This document shows positions 25,611-34,005 of a DNA stretch of 58,841 bases, piece by piece. Source of the stretch: an uncultured Methanomassiliicoccaceae archaeon (GTDB lineage: Archaea; Thermoplasmatota; Thermoplasmata; Methanomassiliicoccales; Methanomethylophilaceae); the NCBI GenBank assembly GCA_905187815.1, contig CAJJJM010000007.1, forward strand, positions 1-58,841, written 5' to 3'. Position 1 is the stretch's first letter, and every line of letters begins with the position of its first letter. The notes beneath the pieces are model-generated. The model did no database searches and had not been told where the DNA came from. It saw nothing but the letters and a program-made list of their open reading frames with translations. The translations under genes and the position numbers were made by a program.

Positions 25611-25625
25611 TAATCACCGAAATGT
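25611..25625. promoter_or_regulatory. Shared promoter motif, copy 2 (TAATCACCGAAATGT)
   Basis: Second copy of the motif at 24052, 74-88 bases upstream of the MFS exporter start. It directly adjoins an AT-rich TATA-like element on the minus strand, suggesting regulation of the exporter. Confidence 0.4.
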
Positions 25626-25796
25626 GACACCCGGATGCCTCCTCTGGCCTCCATGTGCCAAACGCCGGATGTCCATCCGACACGACACCCCTTCGGGAAC
25701 CCTGTCCGTGGGATGTCTGGACACATGCATAACCGGCCCATCCTGCCGAAGGGTTGTCATCCTCGGTTAAATACCATGAACGGCGATTCTTCGGAC

Positions 25797-26483
25797 ATGG
25801 ACAACAAGGTTCTCGCAGGCATCGTTGCCGTCGTTGTCGTCGTGGTCGTAGTGGCCGCGGCTGCCATCATGATGAACAACGACGGCGGAGATAGTGATGA
25901 CCCTAGTTCGGACACTGTCATCATCTATGATGGCAACGGCGGTACTTCCAACGGAAGTAGCACAGTGGAGAGCAATTCATCCACTGTTCAGAGCATGGGA
26001 TTCTCAAATGGAAACGCACTCTTTATCAACTGGAACACTAAAGCCGACGGTACAGGGACAACATACAATGAGGGTTCAACCGTATCTGCTTCACCTGGAG
26101 AACCTATAACCCTCTATGCCCAGTGGGGTTACATCCCGAATATCTTTTTGTCAAATGATGCATCGTCCATTCTAACCCCAATGTTCATAACGCAGACGAC
26201 TCAATTTGTTATCACTGGATTAATGGATGTGTTTCCTGCCTCTGGGGAAGCTGCGATCTACATCCAGCCCTCAATAGACATGGTTTGGAGCTATGACGAA
26301 TCCAGCAACACGTTCACTGCACAGAACGGCAACTTTGAGTACATTATCACGATGAACATAACAAGCGGTGTAGAGAATCTTGATATCTACATCAACTCGG
26401 CCGGTTACCCTGTAATGTCCTTCGACATCGTAGGACAGATGGTTTTATCGATAGACATCGACCGGCAGAGGGTTAGTACCTGA
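25797..26483 (+). CDS. Small anchored InlB-repeat protein (228 aa)
   Basis: A 228-residue protein with an N-terminal Val/Ala-rich membrane anchor (about 6-24), a polar Asp-rich linker, and one InlB B-repeat-like domain (DGNGGTSNG, then FINWNTKADGTGTTY and LYAQWG). A beta-rich domain of about 120 residues follows. ATG 25797 is chosen because TTAAATA (25767-25773) is centred 27 bases upstream, predicting a leaderless mRNA; ATG 25776 is too close to that box. It resembles the 263-aa protein of the AT-rich island in plan and motifs. It is followed by a stem-loop terminator. Role: an outward-facing anchored protein, function unknown. Confidence 0.75.
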   Translation: MDNKVLAGIVAVVVVVVVVAAAAIMMNNDGGDSDDPSSDTVIIYDGNGGTSNGSSTVESNSSTVQSMGFSNGNALFINWNTKADGTGTTYNEGSTVSASPGEPITLYAQWGYIPNIFLSNDASSILTPMFITQTTQFVITGLMDVFPASGEAAIYIQPSIDMVWSYDESSNTFTAQNGNFEYIITMNITSGVENLDIYINSAGYPVMSFDIVGQMVLSIDIDRQRVST

Positions 26484-26492
26484 TTCTAAACC

Positions 26493-26509
26493 CCGGGGAT
26501 AATCCCCGG
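26493..26509 (+). terminator. Terminator after the small InlB gene
   Basis: A 7-bp stem, CCGGGGA / TCCCCGG, with a TAA loop lies 10 bases after the stop and is followed by a pyrimidine-rich stretch (TATCCTTCCTTTTCT). Confidence 0.65.
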
Positions 26510-26592
26510 TATCCTTCCTTTTCTGATGTCACAGCCCTTTGACATGGACCGAAACGACCCTTCCTTAAAATCCCGGAAAGTGTCCTTCGATC

Positions 26593-28578
26593 ATGGACAG
26601 TAAACGCTTAGCCGCCGTGGTCGTGGTGGCCATCGTCGTCTGCGTCGCATTCTCATATGCGGTCTACGACGAGGACGGCAGGACCGGCCCGAGCTGGAAC
26701 TACTCCAACATCGTCGGTAACCTCCCGGACACCGTACCGGACGCCGACGACGACTTCTACCTGAACACGGACTACGACTGGATCCTCGAGCACCAGGGCA
26801 CCGCCGCCAGCGATTCGGCGCTGATCACGTTGCAGGGCATGGCGTCGACCGTCATCAACAACCTCACCGTCACCGATCCGGACGACCCGAACGTCGCCGT
26901 CTACCGCCAGTTCGCCCTCGGATTCATGGACATGGCGTCCCGCGAATCCACAGGCCTCGACGAGATCATGCCCTACATCTCCGGACTGATGGAGGCACAG
27001 ACCCTCGCGGACCTCACCGAATACCTCGTCAGCGACGGAAACGTCATCGCACCTCCCTTCCTGGATGTGGAGATCCTCGGACTGAACAACCTGACGGACG
27101 ACTACATCCCCATCGTAAGCTATGCGTCCCTGACCCTATCGTCCCCGTCCCTGTACCTGGGCGACGACTTCAGATACTACATGGACCCCGCGGAGGACCA
27201 CTACTCCGTGCTGCTCCAGCTGGTCGGGTACTCCGCCGAGGAGGCGGACGCCATGAACGATGCGGCTACCGCCCTGGAGGTCGTGCTGGCGTCGAACATC
27301 ACCCTCTCCGGCACCCAGGACTCCGAGACCCTCTACAACCCGTACACCGCGGAGGAACTGGACGCCCTGTGCGGATCGTTCCCCATCCTCGAGGTGCTCG
27401 CGGCCTACGGATACCCCGCGAACGTCTACTCGATCCTCGACGTCGGATGGCTGCAGGCCCTGGACTCCATCTACACCGAGGAGAACTTCGAAGGCCTGAG
27501 GGCCATGCTCCTGCGCAATACCCTGGACATAGCCAGCGCCTACATGGGAGGGGACTTCCTCGCGGAGTTCCTCGACTACAACGGCACGACGCTGGAGAGC
27601 TACTTCGCCACGCTCGTCTCCAGCAACCCGGTCGTCGTGGATCTCATCAACACGATGTACTGCGACCATGCCGCGAACCCCGAGGCCGAGGAGCTCGTCG
27701 TCTCCCTCTTCGAGGACCTGAAGGACGCCATGGCGGTGAGGATCTCCGAGGCGGACTGGATGTCCGACCAGACCAAGGACTACGCCCTGCAGAAGCTGGA
27801 GGCGATGGAGATCTACGTGGGAGGCCCCGACAGCGTGGACTTCTCCTCGCTCACCCTCCCCTCCGCCACAGGCGGCAGCGCCCTGGACGACTACATCGCC
27901 ATGAGGGAGTACTACGCGGAGAACAAGGCCGAGCTCATCGGACAGACGATCGATGTCCCTATGTGGCCCCTGCAGGGATACGTCACGAACGCGTTCAACG
28001 CCTGGTCGATGAACGCAGTGTTCGTGAGCTGGGCGATACTGCAGGACGGCTACTACTACCAGAGCGACGCCTCTATCGAGAGCATCATCGCCAGGCTGGC
28101 GACGACCATCGGTCACGAGATCACCCACGGCTTCGACTCGATCGGAAGTCAGTACGGCATGGACGGGACCCTCACCAGCTGGTGGACCGAGTCCGATGCG
28201 GAGGCGTTCTCCGAAAGGGTGTCCGCCGTATCCGACTACGTGTCGAGCATCACACTGACCCCGGACAGGACGATGAACCCGTCCATCGTCATCAACGAGG
28301 TCATCGCGGACATGGGCGGGATGGCCCTCGCCCTGGACCTGGCTGCGGACATAGAGGGGTTCGACTACGCCGAGATGTTCCGCGAGTACGCGGACCTGTG
28401 GAGCGCGACGTACACCCAGAGCTACGACGACATGTACCTCTCCTCGGACGAGCATCCTCCGAACTGCGCCCGCGTCAACATGACGGTCCAGCAGTTCCAG
28501 GAGTTCATGGACGCATTCGGCGTGTCCGAGGGCGACGGGATGTACCTCTCTCCTGAGGATAGGGTGGCCATCTGGTGA
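26593..28578 (+). CDS. pepO: Exported M13-family (neprilysin/PepO) metallopeptidase
   Basis: A 661-residue zinc endopeptidase of family M13. The zinc site HEITH is at residues 508-512 and the third ligand plus its partner are in NEVIADMGG (Glu569, Asp573). The C-terminal block ends MYLSPEDRVAIW, corresponding to the conserved family end. An N-terminal membrane anchor (about 7-24) places the catalytic domain outside the cell, where it would cleave small peptides. Length is normal for the family. The start ATG 26593 lies about 27 bases after a TTAAAATC box, so the mRNA is probably leaderless. M13 enzymes are sparse in archaea; acquisition from bacteria is plausible. It stands alone with its own terminator. 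Confidence 0.92.
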   Translation: MDSKRLAAVVVVAIVVCVAFSYAVYDEDGRTGPSWNYSNIVGNLPDTVPDADDDFYLNTDYDWILEHQGTAASDSALITLQGMASTVINNLTVTDPDDPNVAVYRQFALGFMDMASRESTGLDEIMPYISGLMEAQTLADLTEYLVSDGNVIAPPFLDVEILGLNNLTDDYIPIVSYASLTLSSPSLYLGDDFRYYMDPAEDHYSVLLQLVGYSAEEADAMNDAATALEVVLASNITLSGTQDSETLYNPYTAEELDALCGSFPILEVLAAYGYPANVYSILDVGWLQALDSIYTEENFEGLRAMLLRNTLDIASAYMGGDFLAEFLDYNGTTLESYFATLVSSNPVVVDLINTMYCDHAANPEAEELVVSLFEDLKDAMAVRISEADWMSDQTKDYALQKLEAMEIYVGGPDSVDFSSLTLPSATGGSALDDYIAMREYYAENKAELIGQTIDVPMWPLQGYVTNAFNAWSMNAVFVSWAILQDGYYYQSDASIESIIARLATTIGHEITHGFDSIGSQYGMDGTLTSWWTESDAEAFSERVSAVSDYVSSITLTPDRTMNPSIVINEVIADMGGMALALDLAADIEGFDYAEMFREYADLWSATYTQSYDDMYLSSDEHPPNCARVNMTVQQFQEFMDAFGVSEGDGMYLSPEDRVAIW

Positions 28579-28586
28579 CCCGCGAA

Positions 28587-28610
28587 GGGCGGCGCCCGGA
28601 GGCGCCGTCC
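28587..28610 (+). terminator. Terminator of the M13 peptidase gene
   Basis: A 10-bp GC-rich stem (GGGCGGCGCC / GGCGCCGTCC, one G-T pair) with a CGGA loop lies 8 bases after the stop, followed by ACCTTTCTC. Confidence 0.75.
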
Positions 28611-28736
28611 ACCTTTCTCATCGATGGACGGATGCGGCAGCCCCCATCATGTCGTTCCCGGTCCGTCAACACCGGTTGCCGATACCCGAGGCTGTCGTTA
28701 CAGTGTCCCTTGACATCGAATCGACATTTTACACAA

Positions 28737-29360
28737 TCATAGGAACGCCCACAGGACCAGCCCGGTGGCGACGAACCCGTACACCGCGCCACCGACCAAC
28801 TGCAGAGGCGTGTGCTTCCCTCTGACGTAGCGGCTCCACATGACGAGCGGCAGCAGGGCGAACATCGCAAGTCCCCACGGCCAGTACGCGACGGACAAGG
28901 CCATGGCGGGCCCCATGACGCCGGTCGCATGGATGCTGATCTTCCACTTCGTACTTATCAGCATGACTACGACGGTGCTCAGGGCATAGCTGAGCATCAT
29001 GACCGTGCATATGTCCGGAGATCCGACGGTGTAGAGCAGGACGACCCCTGCGACATACGACAGGATGCCTCCCAGCAGCGGCCTCGCCCTGTCCTCCCGG
29101 CGTGCGACGTCCCCGTCCGTGTTTCCGTACCTGACCGAGTAGTGCTGGACCACCAGCACCGGGATCAAGGTCGCCGTCAGCAGGGAGACGACGATGGTTG
29201 CCGCCGCCACGGCGGGATCGTCCGATGTGAGACCCAGAAGAACGAACATGAACGCGGACAGGAACGGGGCGTGGGTGATCACAGACACTGCGCGGGACGC
29301 CCTGTCCGCCCTCCCGGACAGCCCGCCCTCGTAGAGATGCGTCGGGTCGCTGAGCCTCAT
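28737..29360 (-). CDS. PAP2-like membrane protein
   Basis: A 207-residue protein with about five membrane helices, resembling archaeal PAP2 (type 2 phosphatidic acid phosphatase) relatives. KWKISIHATG stands where the PSGH motif would be, and SRYVRGKHTPLQ where the SR-x5-H-x3-D motif would be; the final Asp is absent. Activity is therefore doubtful, though a role in prenyl- or lipid-phosphate metabolism is reasonable. ATG 29360 overlaps the stop of the thymidylate-kinase-like gene (ATGA), so the two are translationally coupled. The G-tract at the end of that gene lies directly before this start. Confidence 0.65.
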   Translation of the reverse strand: MRLSDPTHLYEGGLSGRADRASRAVSVITHAPFLSAFMFVLLGLTSDDPAVAAATIVVSLLTATLIPVLVVQHYSVRYGNTDGDVARREDRARPLLGGILSYVAGVVLLYTVGSPDICTVMMLSYALSTVVVMLISTKWKISIHATGVMGPAMALSVAYWPWGLAMFALLPLVMWSRYVRGKHTPLQLVGGAVYGFVATGLVLWAFL

Positions 29361-29938
29361 GGGGGCCCCCCCCCGAACAGCGTCCCGCGGACCTGCTCCT
29401 CCAGATCGTCAGTGCCGCTCCCGTTGTCAAGGACGGTCCACCCGTCGGAGAGCGAGAGCATCCTGCGGCGCACCGTCGCCAGCCTCTCGACCGTCTCGAA
29501 CACCTCCATCTCCTCCCCGCGGCCGCGGATGCGGTCCATGGCGGTCTGGGGATCCACATCCACCAGGACCTTCACGTCCGGCATCGGCAGGAGACGCTCG
29601 ATGACCCTGTACGCACGACCGCAGAGCCCGTCCGGGAGGTAGGCCACGGCCATGATGTACCTGACGAAGATCACATCGTCGTACCTCCTGCCCCTCCTCC
29701 CGCGCATGACACAGAGCGAGTGGAGGACGTCCGCGATGTAGAGCAGGGTGGACAAGATCACGTCCAATCTGCTGTCCCCGCGGAGGAACGCCAGCTCGAG
29801 CCTCCCTATGCGGGTGGCCCTGTTGGGGTGGGCTATGACCAGAACAGTCCTGCCCTCCGACTCCAGCTTGTCAGCGATGATCCCTGCGGCGGTGCTCTTC
29901 CCGGACCCGTCCATCCCGTCGACGACGTACCATGTCAT
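29357..29938 (-). CDS. Thymidylate-kinase-like P-loop kinase
   Basis: A 193-residue nucleotide/nucleoside kinase-like protein. The P-loop is GMDGSGKST (residues 8-16) and a KVLVDVDPQTAMDRIRGR segment corresponds to the LID-proximal region of dTMP kinases. The family DRY/F motif appears as VRY, and overall similarity is limited, so the substrate may differ. It overlaps the PAP2-like gene by 4 bases and lies 4 bases after the dolichol/phytol-kinase-like gene. The last residues (LFGGGPP) are encoded by a G9 tract. In this lipid-oriented cluster it could phosphorylate an unknown intermediate instead of dTMP. Confidence 0.7.
   Translation of the reverse strand: MTWYVVDGMDGSGKSTAAGIIADKLESEGRTVLVIAHPNRATRIGRLELAFLRGDSRLDVILSTLLYIADVLHSLCVMRGRRGRRYDDVIFVRYIMAVAYLPDGLCGRAYRVIERLLPMPDVKVLVDVDPQTAMDRIRGRGEEMEVFETVERLATVRRRMLSLSDGWTVLDNGSGTDDLEEQVRGTLFGGGPP
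29366..29374 (-). repeat. Homopolymer tract C9 (G9 on the coding strand)
   Basis: Nine Cs encode the Gly-Gly-Gly end of the thymidylate-kinase-like protein, six bases before the ATGA overlap with the PAP2-like gene. A one-base change would alter the last residues, shift the stop and disturb coupling to the next gene. Confidence 0.8.
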
Positions 29939-29942
29939 GGAA

Positions 29943-30659
29943 TCAGAGCCCCAGCAGGACCATCGCGCACGCCACCACGAGCGGCGTGACTATGTTGTCG
30001 TACTGTCCGGGGCACAGGGCCTCCAGGACCGTGGCCAAAGCACCGGCGATGACGGCCACCGCCCACACCGGCACGATGGCGACGCTGTCACCCGTCGGAT
30101 AGTACCCCGATGCGGTGAGCCAGCCGTAGAAGAGCATGATGACCGCCGCCATAATGGCGGTCGCCGCGAAGACCCCCAGGGACCCCTCCACGGACTTCCC
30201 TCCGAGGAAGCGGTGCCTCCCGAACCTCCTGCCCACGACGCTGCCCATCCCGTCGCCGAAGGTCATCGCCACCACGCCGATGGTGGCGGCCGTCCAGTGG
30301 TCCCATAAGAAGGCCACCAGTATGGTTATCGTGACCGCATAGAGGAAAAGCCCCTCCCTGTGACCCTTGTTGTTCGCCAGGTCGCCGAGCTTCGATTCGG
30401 ACACCGCGTTCCCGCGGAACATCGCGACAAGGAGTATGGCGGCGAATGGCAGAGTGAAGAACACGAGCATTATCCAGTTCTCTGTGAACATCCACCAGAC
30501 GAACACGAAGAACCCGACCCCGATGTGGACCACCTTGCGGACGTCGCGCCGGGATCCGCGGCGCTCTAGGACCAGTGCGGCACCCAGCGACACGGCTATG
30601 ATGCCGTACACAAGTGCCAGACCGATGTAATCCTGGGCTATCAAATGCTCCCCGCACAA
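29943..30659 (-). CDS. Dolichol/phytol-kinase-like membrane CTP-dependent kinase
   Basis: A 238-residue protein with about six or seven membrane helices. It carries the family signature TFGDGMGSVVGRRFGRH (about 134-150), then GGKSVEGSLG and a C-terminal EALCPGQYDNIVTPL block. This is the pattern of the SEC59/phytol kinase (VTE5)/CDP-diglyceride synthetase-like family. It would phosphorylate an isoprenoid alcohol using CTP, perhaps a dolichol- or geranylgeraniol-type substrate for glycan carriers or lipid salvage. The start is uncertain: TTG 30659 lies near the expected distance from a CATATC element, and no in-frame ATG is near. It is divergent from the UbiA gene and upstream of the kinase and PAP2-like genes. 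Confidence 0.75.
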   Translation of the reverse strand: MCGEHLIAQDYIGLALVYGIIAVSLGAALVLERRGSRRDVRKVVHIGVGFFVFVWWMFTENWIMLVFFTLPFAAILLVAMFRGNAVSESKLGDLANNKGHREGLFLYAVTITILVAFLWDHWTAATIGVVAMTFGDGMGSVVGRRFGRHRFLGGKSVEGSLGVFAATAIMAAVIMLFYGWLTASGYYPTGDSVAIVPVWAVAVIAGALATVLEALCPGQYDNIVTPLVVACAMVLLGL

Positions 30660-30736
30660 TGAAGGGAGTGCGGTTCAAAAAAGATATGCCGGGCGGGAAT
30701 CGAAGAATATAATAGACGCATGGTCATGATGAGGGC

Positions 30737-31555
30737 GTGAACAAGTACCTGCAGCTCTTCAGGACCGGGAACGCCGTCATGGGGATAGTCGGAGTGGTCG
30801 TGGCGTCTTTCATGGCCGCCGGGCTCGACATCGTCGACGAGTGGGTGAACATCCTGATCTCGGCTGTGGTCGTGTTCATGTTCATCTGCGGCGGCAACGC
30901 CCTCAACGACTACATCGACCACGAGATCGACAAGACCGCCCATCCGGAACGTCCCATCCCGTCGGGGAGGATGGAGAGGAGGACGGCACTCCACGCTGCG
31001 ATCGTCATGCTCGGCGGATCGGTGGTCGTGTCCCTCCTGACGGTCGATGTCGCGTGCATCGTCATCGTCATGGTGGCATGCGTCCTGATGGTCTCGTACG
31101 AGATGGCCCTCAAGCAGAGGGGATTCGTCGGGAACGTGACCATCGCCGTTCTCACGGGGATGATGTTCCTGCTGGGAGGAGCGGTCGTCGGCGATGTCAG
31201 GGACAACGTCATCATCGCGCTCATGGCCATGCTTGTCTCCGTCGGCAGGGAGATCTCCAAGGACATCGAGGACATGGAATCCGACGAGGGCAGGATGACG
31301 CTCCCCATGAGGATAGGGGTTGGCAAGGCCGCCGCGCTGGCCTGCGTCTTCTTCGTCGCCGGACCCGTCCTGAGCGTTCTGCCCATGGTCTGGGAGAGCT
31401 ACGGACCCCTGTACTACACCGTGGTCATCGCGGACGCGATCTTCATCTACTGCGCCGCGGCGGTGTTCAGGGACCCCCACAGGGCCCAGAAGTTCGCCAA
31501 GATCGCGATGGTCGTCGCCCTGGTGTCGTTCATACTGGGCGTGTTCAGGTTCTGA
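30737..31555 (+). CDS. UbiA prenyltransferase, probable DGGGP synthase
   Basis: A 272-residue integral membrane prenyltransferase. The first Asp-rich motif is NDYIDHEID (residues 57-65), directly followed by KTAHPERPIPSGRM, the hallmark of archaeal digeranylgeranylglyceryl phosphate synthases. A second motif lies near SKDIEDMESD. It would attach the second geranylgeranyl chain to the sn-2 position of GGGP in ether-lipid synthesis at the membrane. The start is GTG 30737, about 26 bases after an AATATAATAG box, so it may be leaderless. It is divergently arranged with the dolichol/phytol-kinase-like gene and followed by an Fe-S protein gene with its own TATA box. Confidence 0.85.
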   Translation: MNKYLQLFRTGNAVMGIVGVVVASFMAAGLDIVDEWVNILISAVVVFMFICGGNALNDYIDHEIDKTAHPERPIPSGRMERRTALHAAIVMLGGSVVVSLLTVDVACIVIVMVACVLMVSYEMALKQRGFVGNVTIAVLTGMMFLLGGAVVGDVRDNVIIALMAMLVSVGREISKDIEDMESDEGRMTLPMRIGVGKAAALACVFFVAGPVLSVLPMVWESYGPLYYTVVIADAIFIYCAAAVFRDPHRAQKFAKIAMVVALVSFILGVFRF

Positions 31556-31600
31556 TGCCTGCCGGAGCGCCGTTTTATACGCGCCCGGAGATGTGGGTCC

Positions 31601-32365
31601 ATGGATCCCAGGGAGCTCAAGGAAGACATTGTCGCGAAGGCCAGGGAGCTTGGGGCGGCGCTCGTGAGGACGTGCCCGACGGACAGATGGTCCGAGCACC
31701 CCATCCAGGACCGCGAGTACTGGCCCAGGAGCATCTGGCCCTGGGCGGAGAGCGCCATCGTCCTGGGGATACCGCTGTTCGCCCCTATGGTGGCCACGTC
31801 CCCGTCCATGGTCTACCAGGAGCTCTACAACACGACCAACCGCATCCTGGACGACATGGCGTACCGTCTGACGGCCCACCTGACCTCGATGGGATACCGC
31901 GCGGTATTCTTCCCGCGGGACTGCTACTTCAAGATCGAGGTCCTCCTGGACGAGCCCGCAGCGGCGTTCTCGCACGTTCTGTCCGGATACTACTACGGGA
32001 TGGGCACCATCGGCGACAGCCACAACCTCATAACCCCCGAGTTCGGACCCAGGGTCCGCATGGTCACCGTCCTCACCGACGCCGAGATCGAGTCGGACCC
32101 CATGCTCGGGGAGCAGCTCTGCATCCACTGCGGGAAGTGCAGGCGCAGCTGCCCGTCCAACGCGTTCACTGACCGCGGGGAGGGCATCTACGACATGGAC
32201 AAGGACGCCTGCACCAGGTACCACCTGGTCCTGAAGGGCGAGCACCACTGGCCCTGCGGCAGATGCGTGGACGTGTGCCCGGTGGGCGAGGACCTGGACC
32301 GCTACCGCGGCTCGGAGAAGGTCACCGCCGAGGGAAGGGAGCACTGCGCCAGGCACGGCTCCTGA
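31601..32365 (+). CDS. QueG/reductive-dehalogenase-like 4Fe-4S protein
   Basis: A 254-residue cytoplasmic protein. The N-terminal two thirds resemble the cobalamin-binding fold of epoxyqueuosine reductase/reductive-dehalogenase relatives (RSIWPWAESAIVLGIPL). The C-terminal third is a ferredoxin domain with CIHCGKCRRSCP and CGRCVDVCPVG clusters, giving two 4Fe-4S sites. Archaea lack the standard epoxyqueuosine step, so the reaction is unknown; a corrinoid-dependent or other low-potential reduction is possible, which would suit a methylotrophic methanogen. TTTTATAC (31573-31580) precedes ATG 31601 at leaderless spacing. AMP phosphorylase follows on the same strand. Confidence 0.8.
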   Translation: MDPRELKEDIVAKARELGAALVRTCPTDRWSEHPIQDREYWPRSIWPWAESAIVLGIPLFAPMVATSPSMVYQELYNTTNRILDDMAYRLTAHLTSMGYRAVFFPRDCYFKIEVLLDEPAAAFSHVLSGYYYGMGTIGDSHNLITPEFGPRVRMVTVLTDAEIESDPMLGEQLCIHCGKCRRSCPSNAFTDRGEGIYDMDKDACTRYHLVLKGEHHWPCGRCVDVCPVGEDLDRYRGSEKVTAEGREHCARHGS

Positions 32366-32415
32366 CGGGCCAGCTCCATATTATAGGACGGTCGCGGATA
32401 CCGTGGGGACCACCG

Positions 32416-33918
32416 ATGAAGCTCGAAGTGAGGAACTACGACCTGGACGCATCCGAACCCACGGTGCTGATGCATGAGGACGACTGCCGCACCCTGTGCG
32501 TCTCCGAGGGGGACCGCGTGAGGATCTCCGGCGGAAGGGACGCCATAGCAATCGTCTCCATCTCCGACACCCTGGTGCACCCCGGCACCATCCTCGTGCC
32601 CCATTCCGTGCGCGAATGCGCATCGGTCGGGATAGGGGAGATGTCGGAGGTGTCGGTGTCCCACGCCCCCGAATCCGTCAGGCACATACGCAGGAAGATG
32701 GACGGCGGGAAGCTCGGCGAGGAGGAGGTCGCGCAGATCGTGGATGACGCGGTTGCCGGCAGGCTGTCCAGGATCGAGATGTCCGCCTGGCTCACGGCAC
32801 TCTACATCAAGGGCATGGACACCGACGAGATCGCGTACTACGCCAAGGCGATGGCGGAGACCGGCGACAGGATGTCGTTCGGGTCGGAGAGGGTCTTCGA
32901 CTTCCACAGCTTCGGCGGCATCCCGGGCAACAAGATCACCCCCATCGTCGTCTCGATCGTCGCCGCTGCCGGTCTGAGGATGCCGAAGCTGTCGTCCCGT
33001 GCGATCAGCAGCGCATGCGGAACGGCGGATTTCGTCGAGACCTTCTGCAGGGTCGACCTGGGGACGGAGGAGGTGAGGTCGATCACCGAGAGGACCGGAG
33101 GCGTGTTCTCCTGGACCGGTGCCACCGACCTCGGACCGGCGGGCGACCGCTTCATAACGGTGCAGAGCCCGCTGGGGATAGACCCCCGGCCGCAGATGCT
33201 CGCTTCCATCATGAGCAAGAAGGTGGCCGCTGGGGCCACGGACCTGGTCATGGACATCCCCATGGGATCGGAGTCCAAGGTGCCCACGCTGGAGGAGGCC
33301 AGGTCCTACGCCAGGGACCTCATGGATCTCGGCGAGAGGCTCGGCATGAGGGTCGAGTGCGCGATAACCTACGCGGAGCAGCCCCTCGGTTCGACCGTCG
33401 GACCGATCCTGGAGGCGAGGGAGTGCATGGAGGTCCTCGAGGGCGTCCCCGGCCATGAGGATGTCGTGGAGAAGTCCTGCGTGTGCGCAGGACTGGTCCT
33501 CGGTCTGGCGGGATTCCCCGACGGAGCTGCGGAGGCCCGCAGGATCCTCGATTCGGGTGAGGCCCGCAGCAAGTTCCTGGAGATCGTCGCGGCGCAGGGA
33601 GGCAGTGCCGACGTGTCCTCCGCGGAAATGGTCCCCGGCCGCTTCAGCAGGGACGTCGTCTCGGACCGTCCCGGATTCGTCCGGAGGATTTCCAACAAGG
33701 CAGTGGTCGCTGTGGCCAAGGCCGCCGGAGCGCCCTCGGACAAGGGGGCGGGCGTGGTGATCCACAAGAAGCTGGGAGCGAAGGTCTCCGCAGGTGAGGC
33801 CATCATGACTGTGTACGCCGACCGCGAGGACAAGCTCCTCCATGCTATGGAGATCACCATGGAGCGCGAGCCGCTGGTCGTCGAGGGCATGGTCATAGGA
33901 AGGGTGTCCCCCGAGTGA
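32416..33918 (+). CDS. deoA: AMP phosphorylase (archaeal DeoA family)
   Basis: A 500-residue enzyme of the thymidine/pyrimidine phosphorylase family with the archaeal N-terminal extension (about 85 residues) typical of AMP phosphorylases. The family signature is visible as SSRAISSACGTADFVE, preceded by DFHSFGGIPGNK, which binds phosphate. It converts nucleoside monophosphates and phosphate to ribose 1,5-bisphosphate and free base, the first step of the archaeal nucleotide degradation route that continues with R15P isomerase and type III RuBisCO; neither is in this window. ATG 32416 follows a TATTATAGG element by 30 bases. Full length, no defects seen. Confidence 0.92.
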   Translation: MKLEVRNYDLDASEPTVLMHEDDCRTLCVSEGDRVRISGGRDAIAIVSISDTLVHPGTILVPHSVRECASVGIGEMSEVSVSHAPESVRHIRRKMDGGKLGEEEVAQIVDDAVAGRLSRIEMSAWLTALYIKGMDTDEIAYYAKAMAETGDRMSFGSERVFDFHSFGGIPGNKITPIVVSIVAAAGLRMPKLSSRAISSACGTADFVETFCRVDLGTEEVRSITERTGGVFSWTGATDLGPAGDRFITVQSPLGIDPRPQMLASIMSKKVAAGATDLVMDIPMGSESKVPTLEEARSYARDLMDLGERLGMRVECAITYAEQPLGSTVGPILEARECMEVLEGVPGHEDVVEKSCVCAGLVLGLAGFPDGAAEARRILDSGEARSKFLEIVAAQGGSADVSSAEMVPGRFSRDVVSDRPGFVRRISNKAVVAVAKAAGAPSDKGAGVVIHKKLGAKVSAGEAIMTVYADREDKLLHAMEITMEREPLVVEGMVIGRVSPE

Positions 33919-33975
33919 TGGTTCGATGTTCGTTCACGGATCCTCCATCGGGGAAAACCTGTAGTTGGAGTTAAC

Positions 33976-33983
33976 TTAAATAT
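33976..33983 (+). promoter_or_regulatory. TATA box for the DUF3737 gene
   Basis: TTAAATAT is centred 26-27 bases before ATG 34006, so the transcript should begin at the start codon (leaderless). Confidence 0.7.
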
Positions 33984-34005
33984 CTGAGCGACCTCGGACA
34001 CACTC

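Noticed and set aside
30641..32356. Long minus-strand open frame opposite the UbiA and Fe-S genes
   Set aside because: High GC keeps the antisense frame open; its His/Asp/Val-rich product has no domain, while both plus-strand genes have clear motifs.
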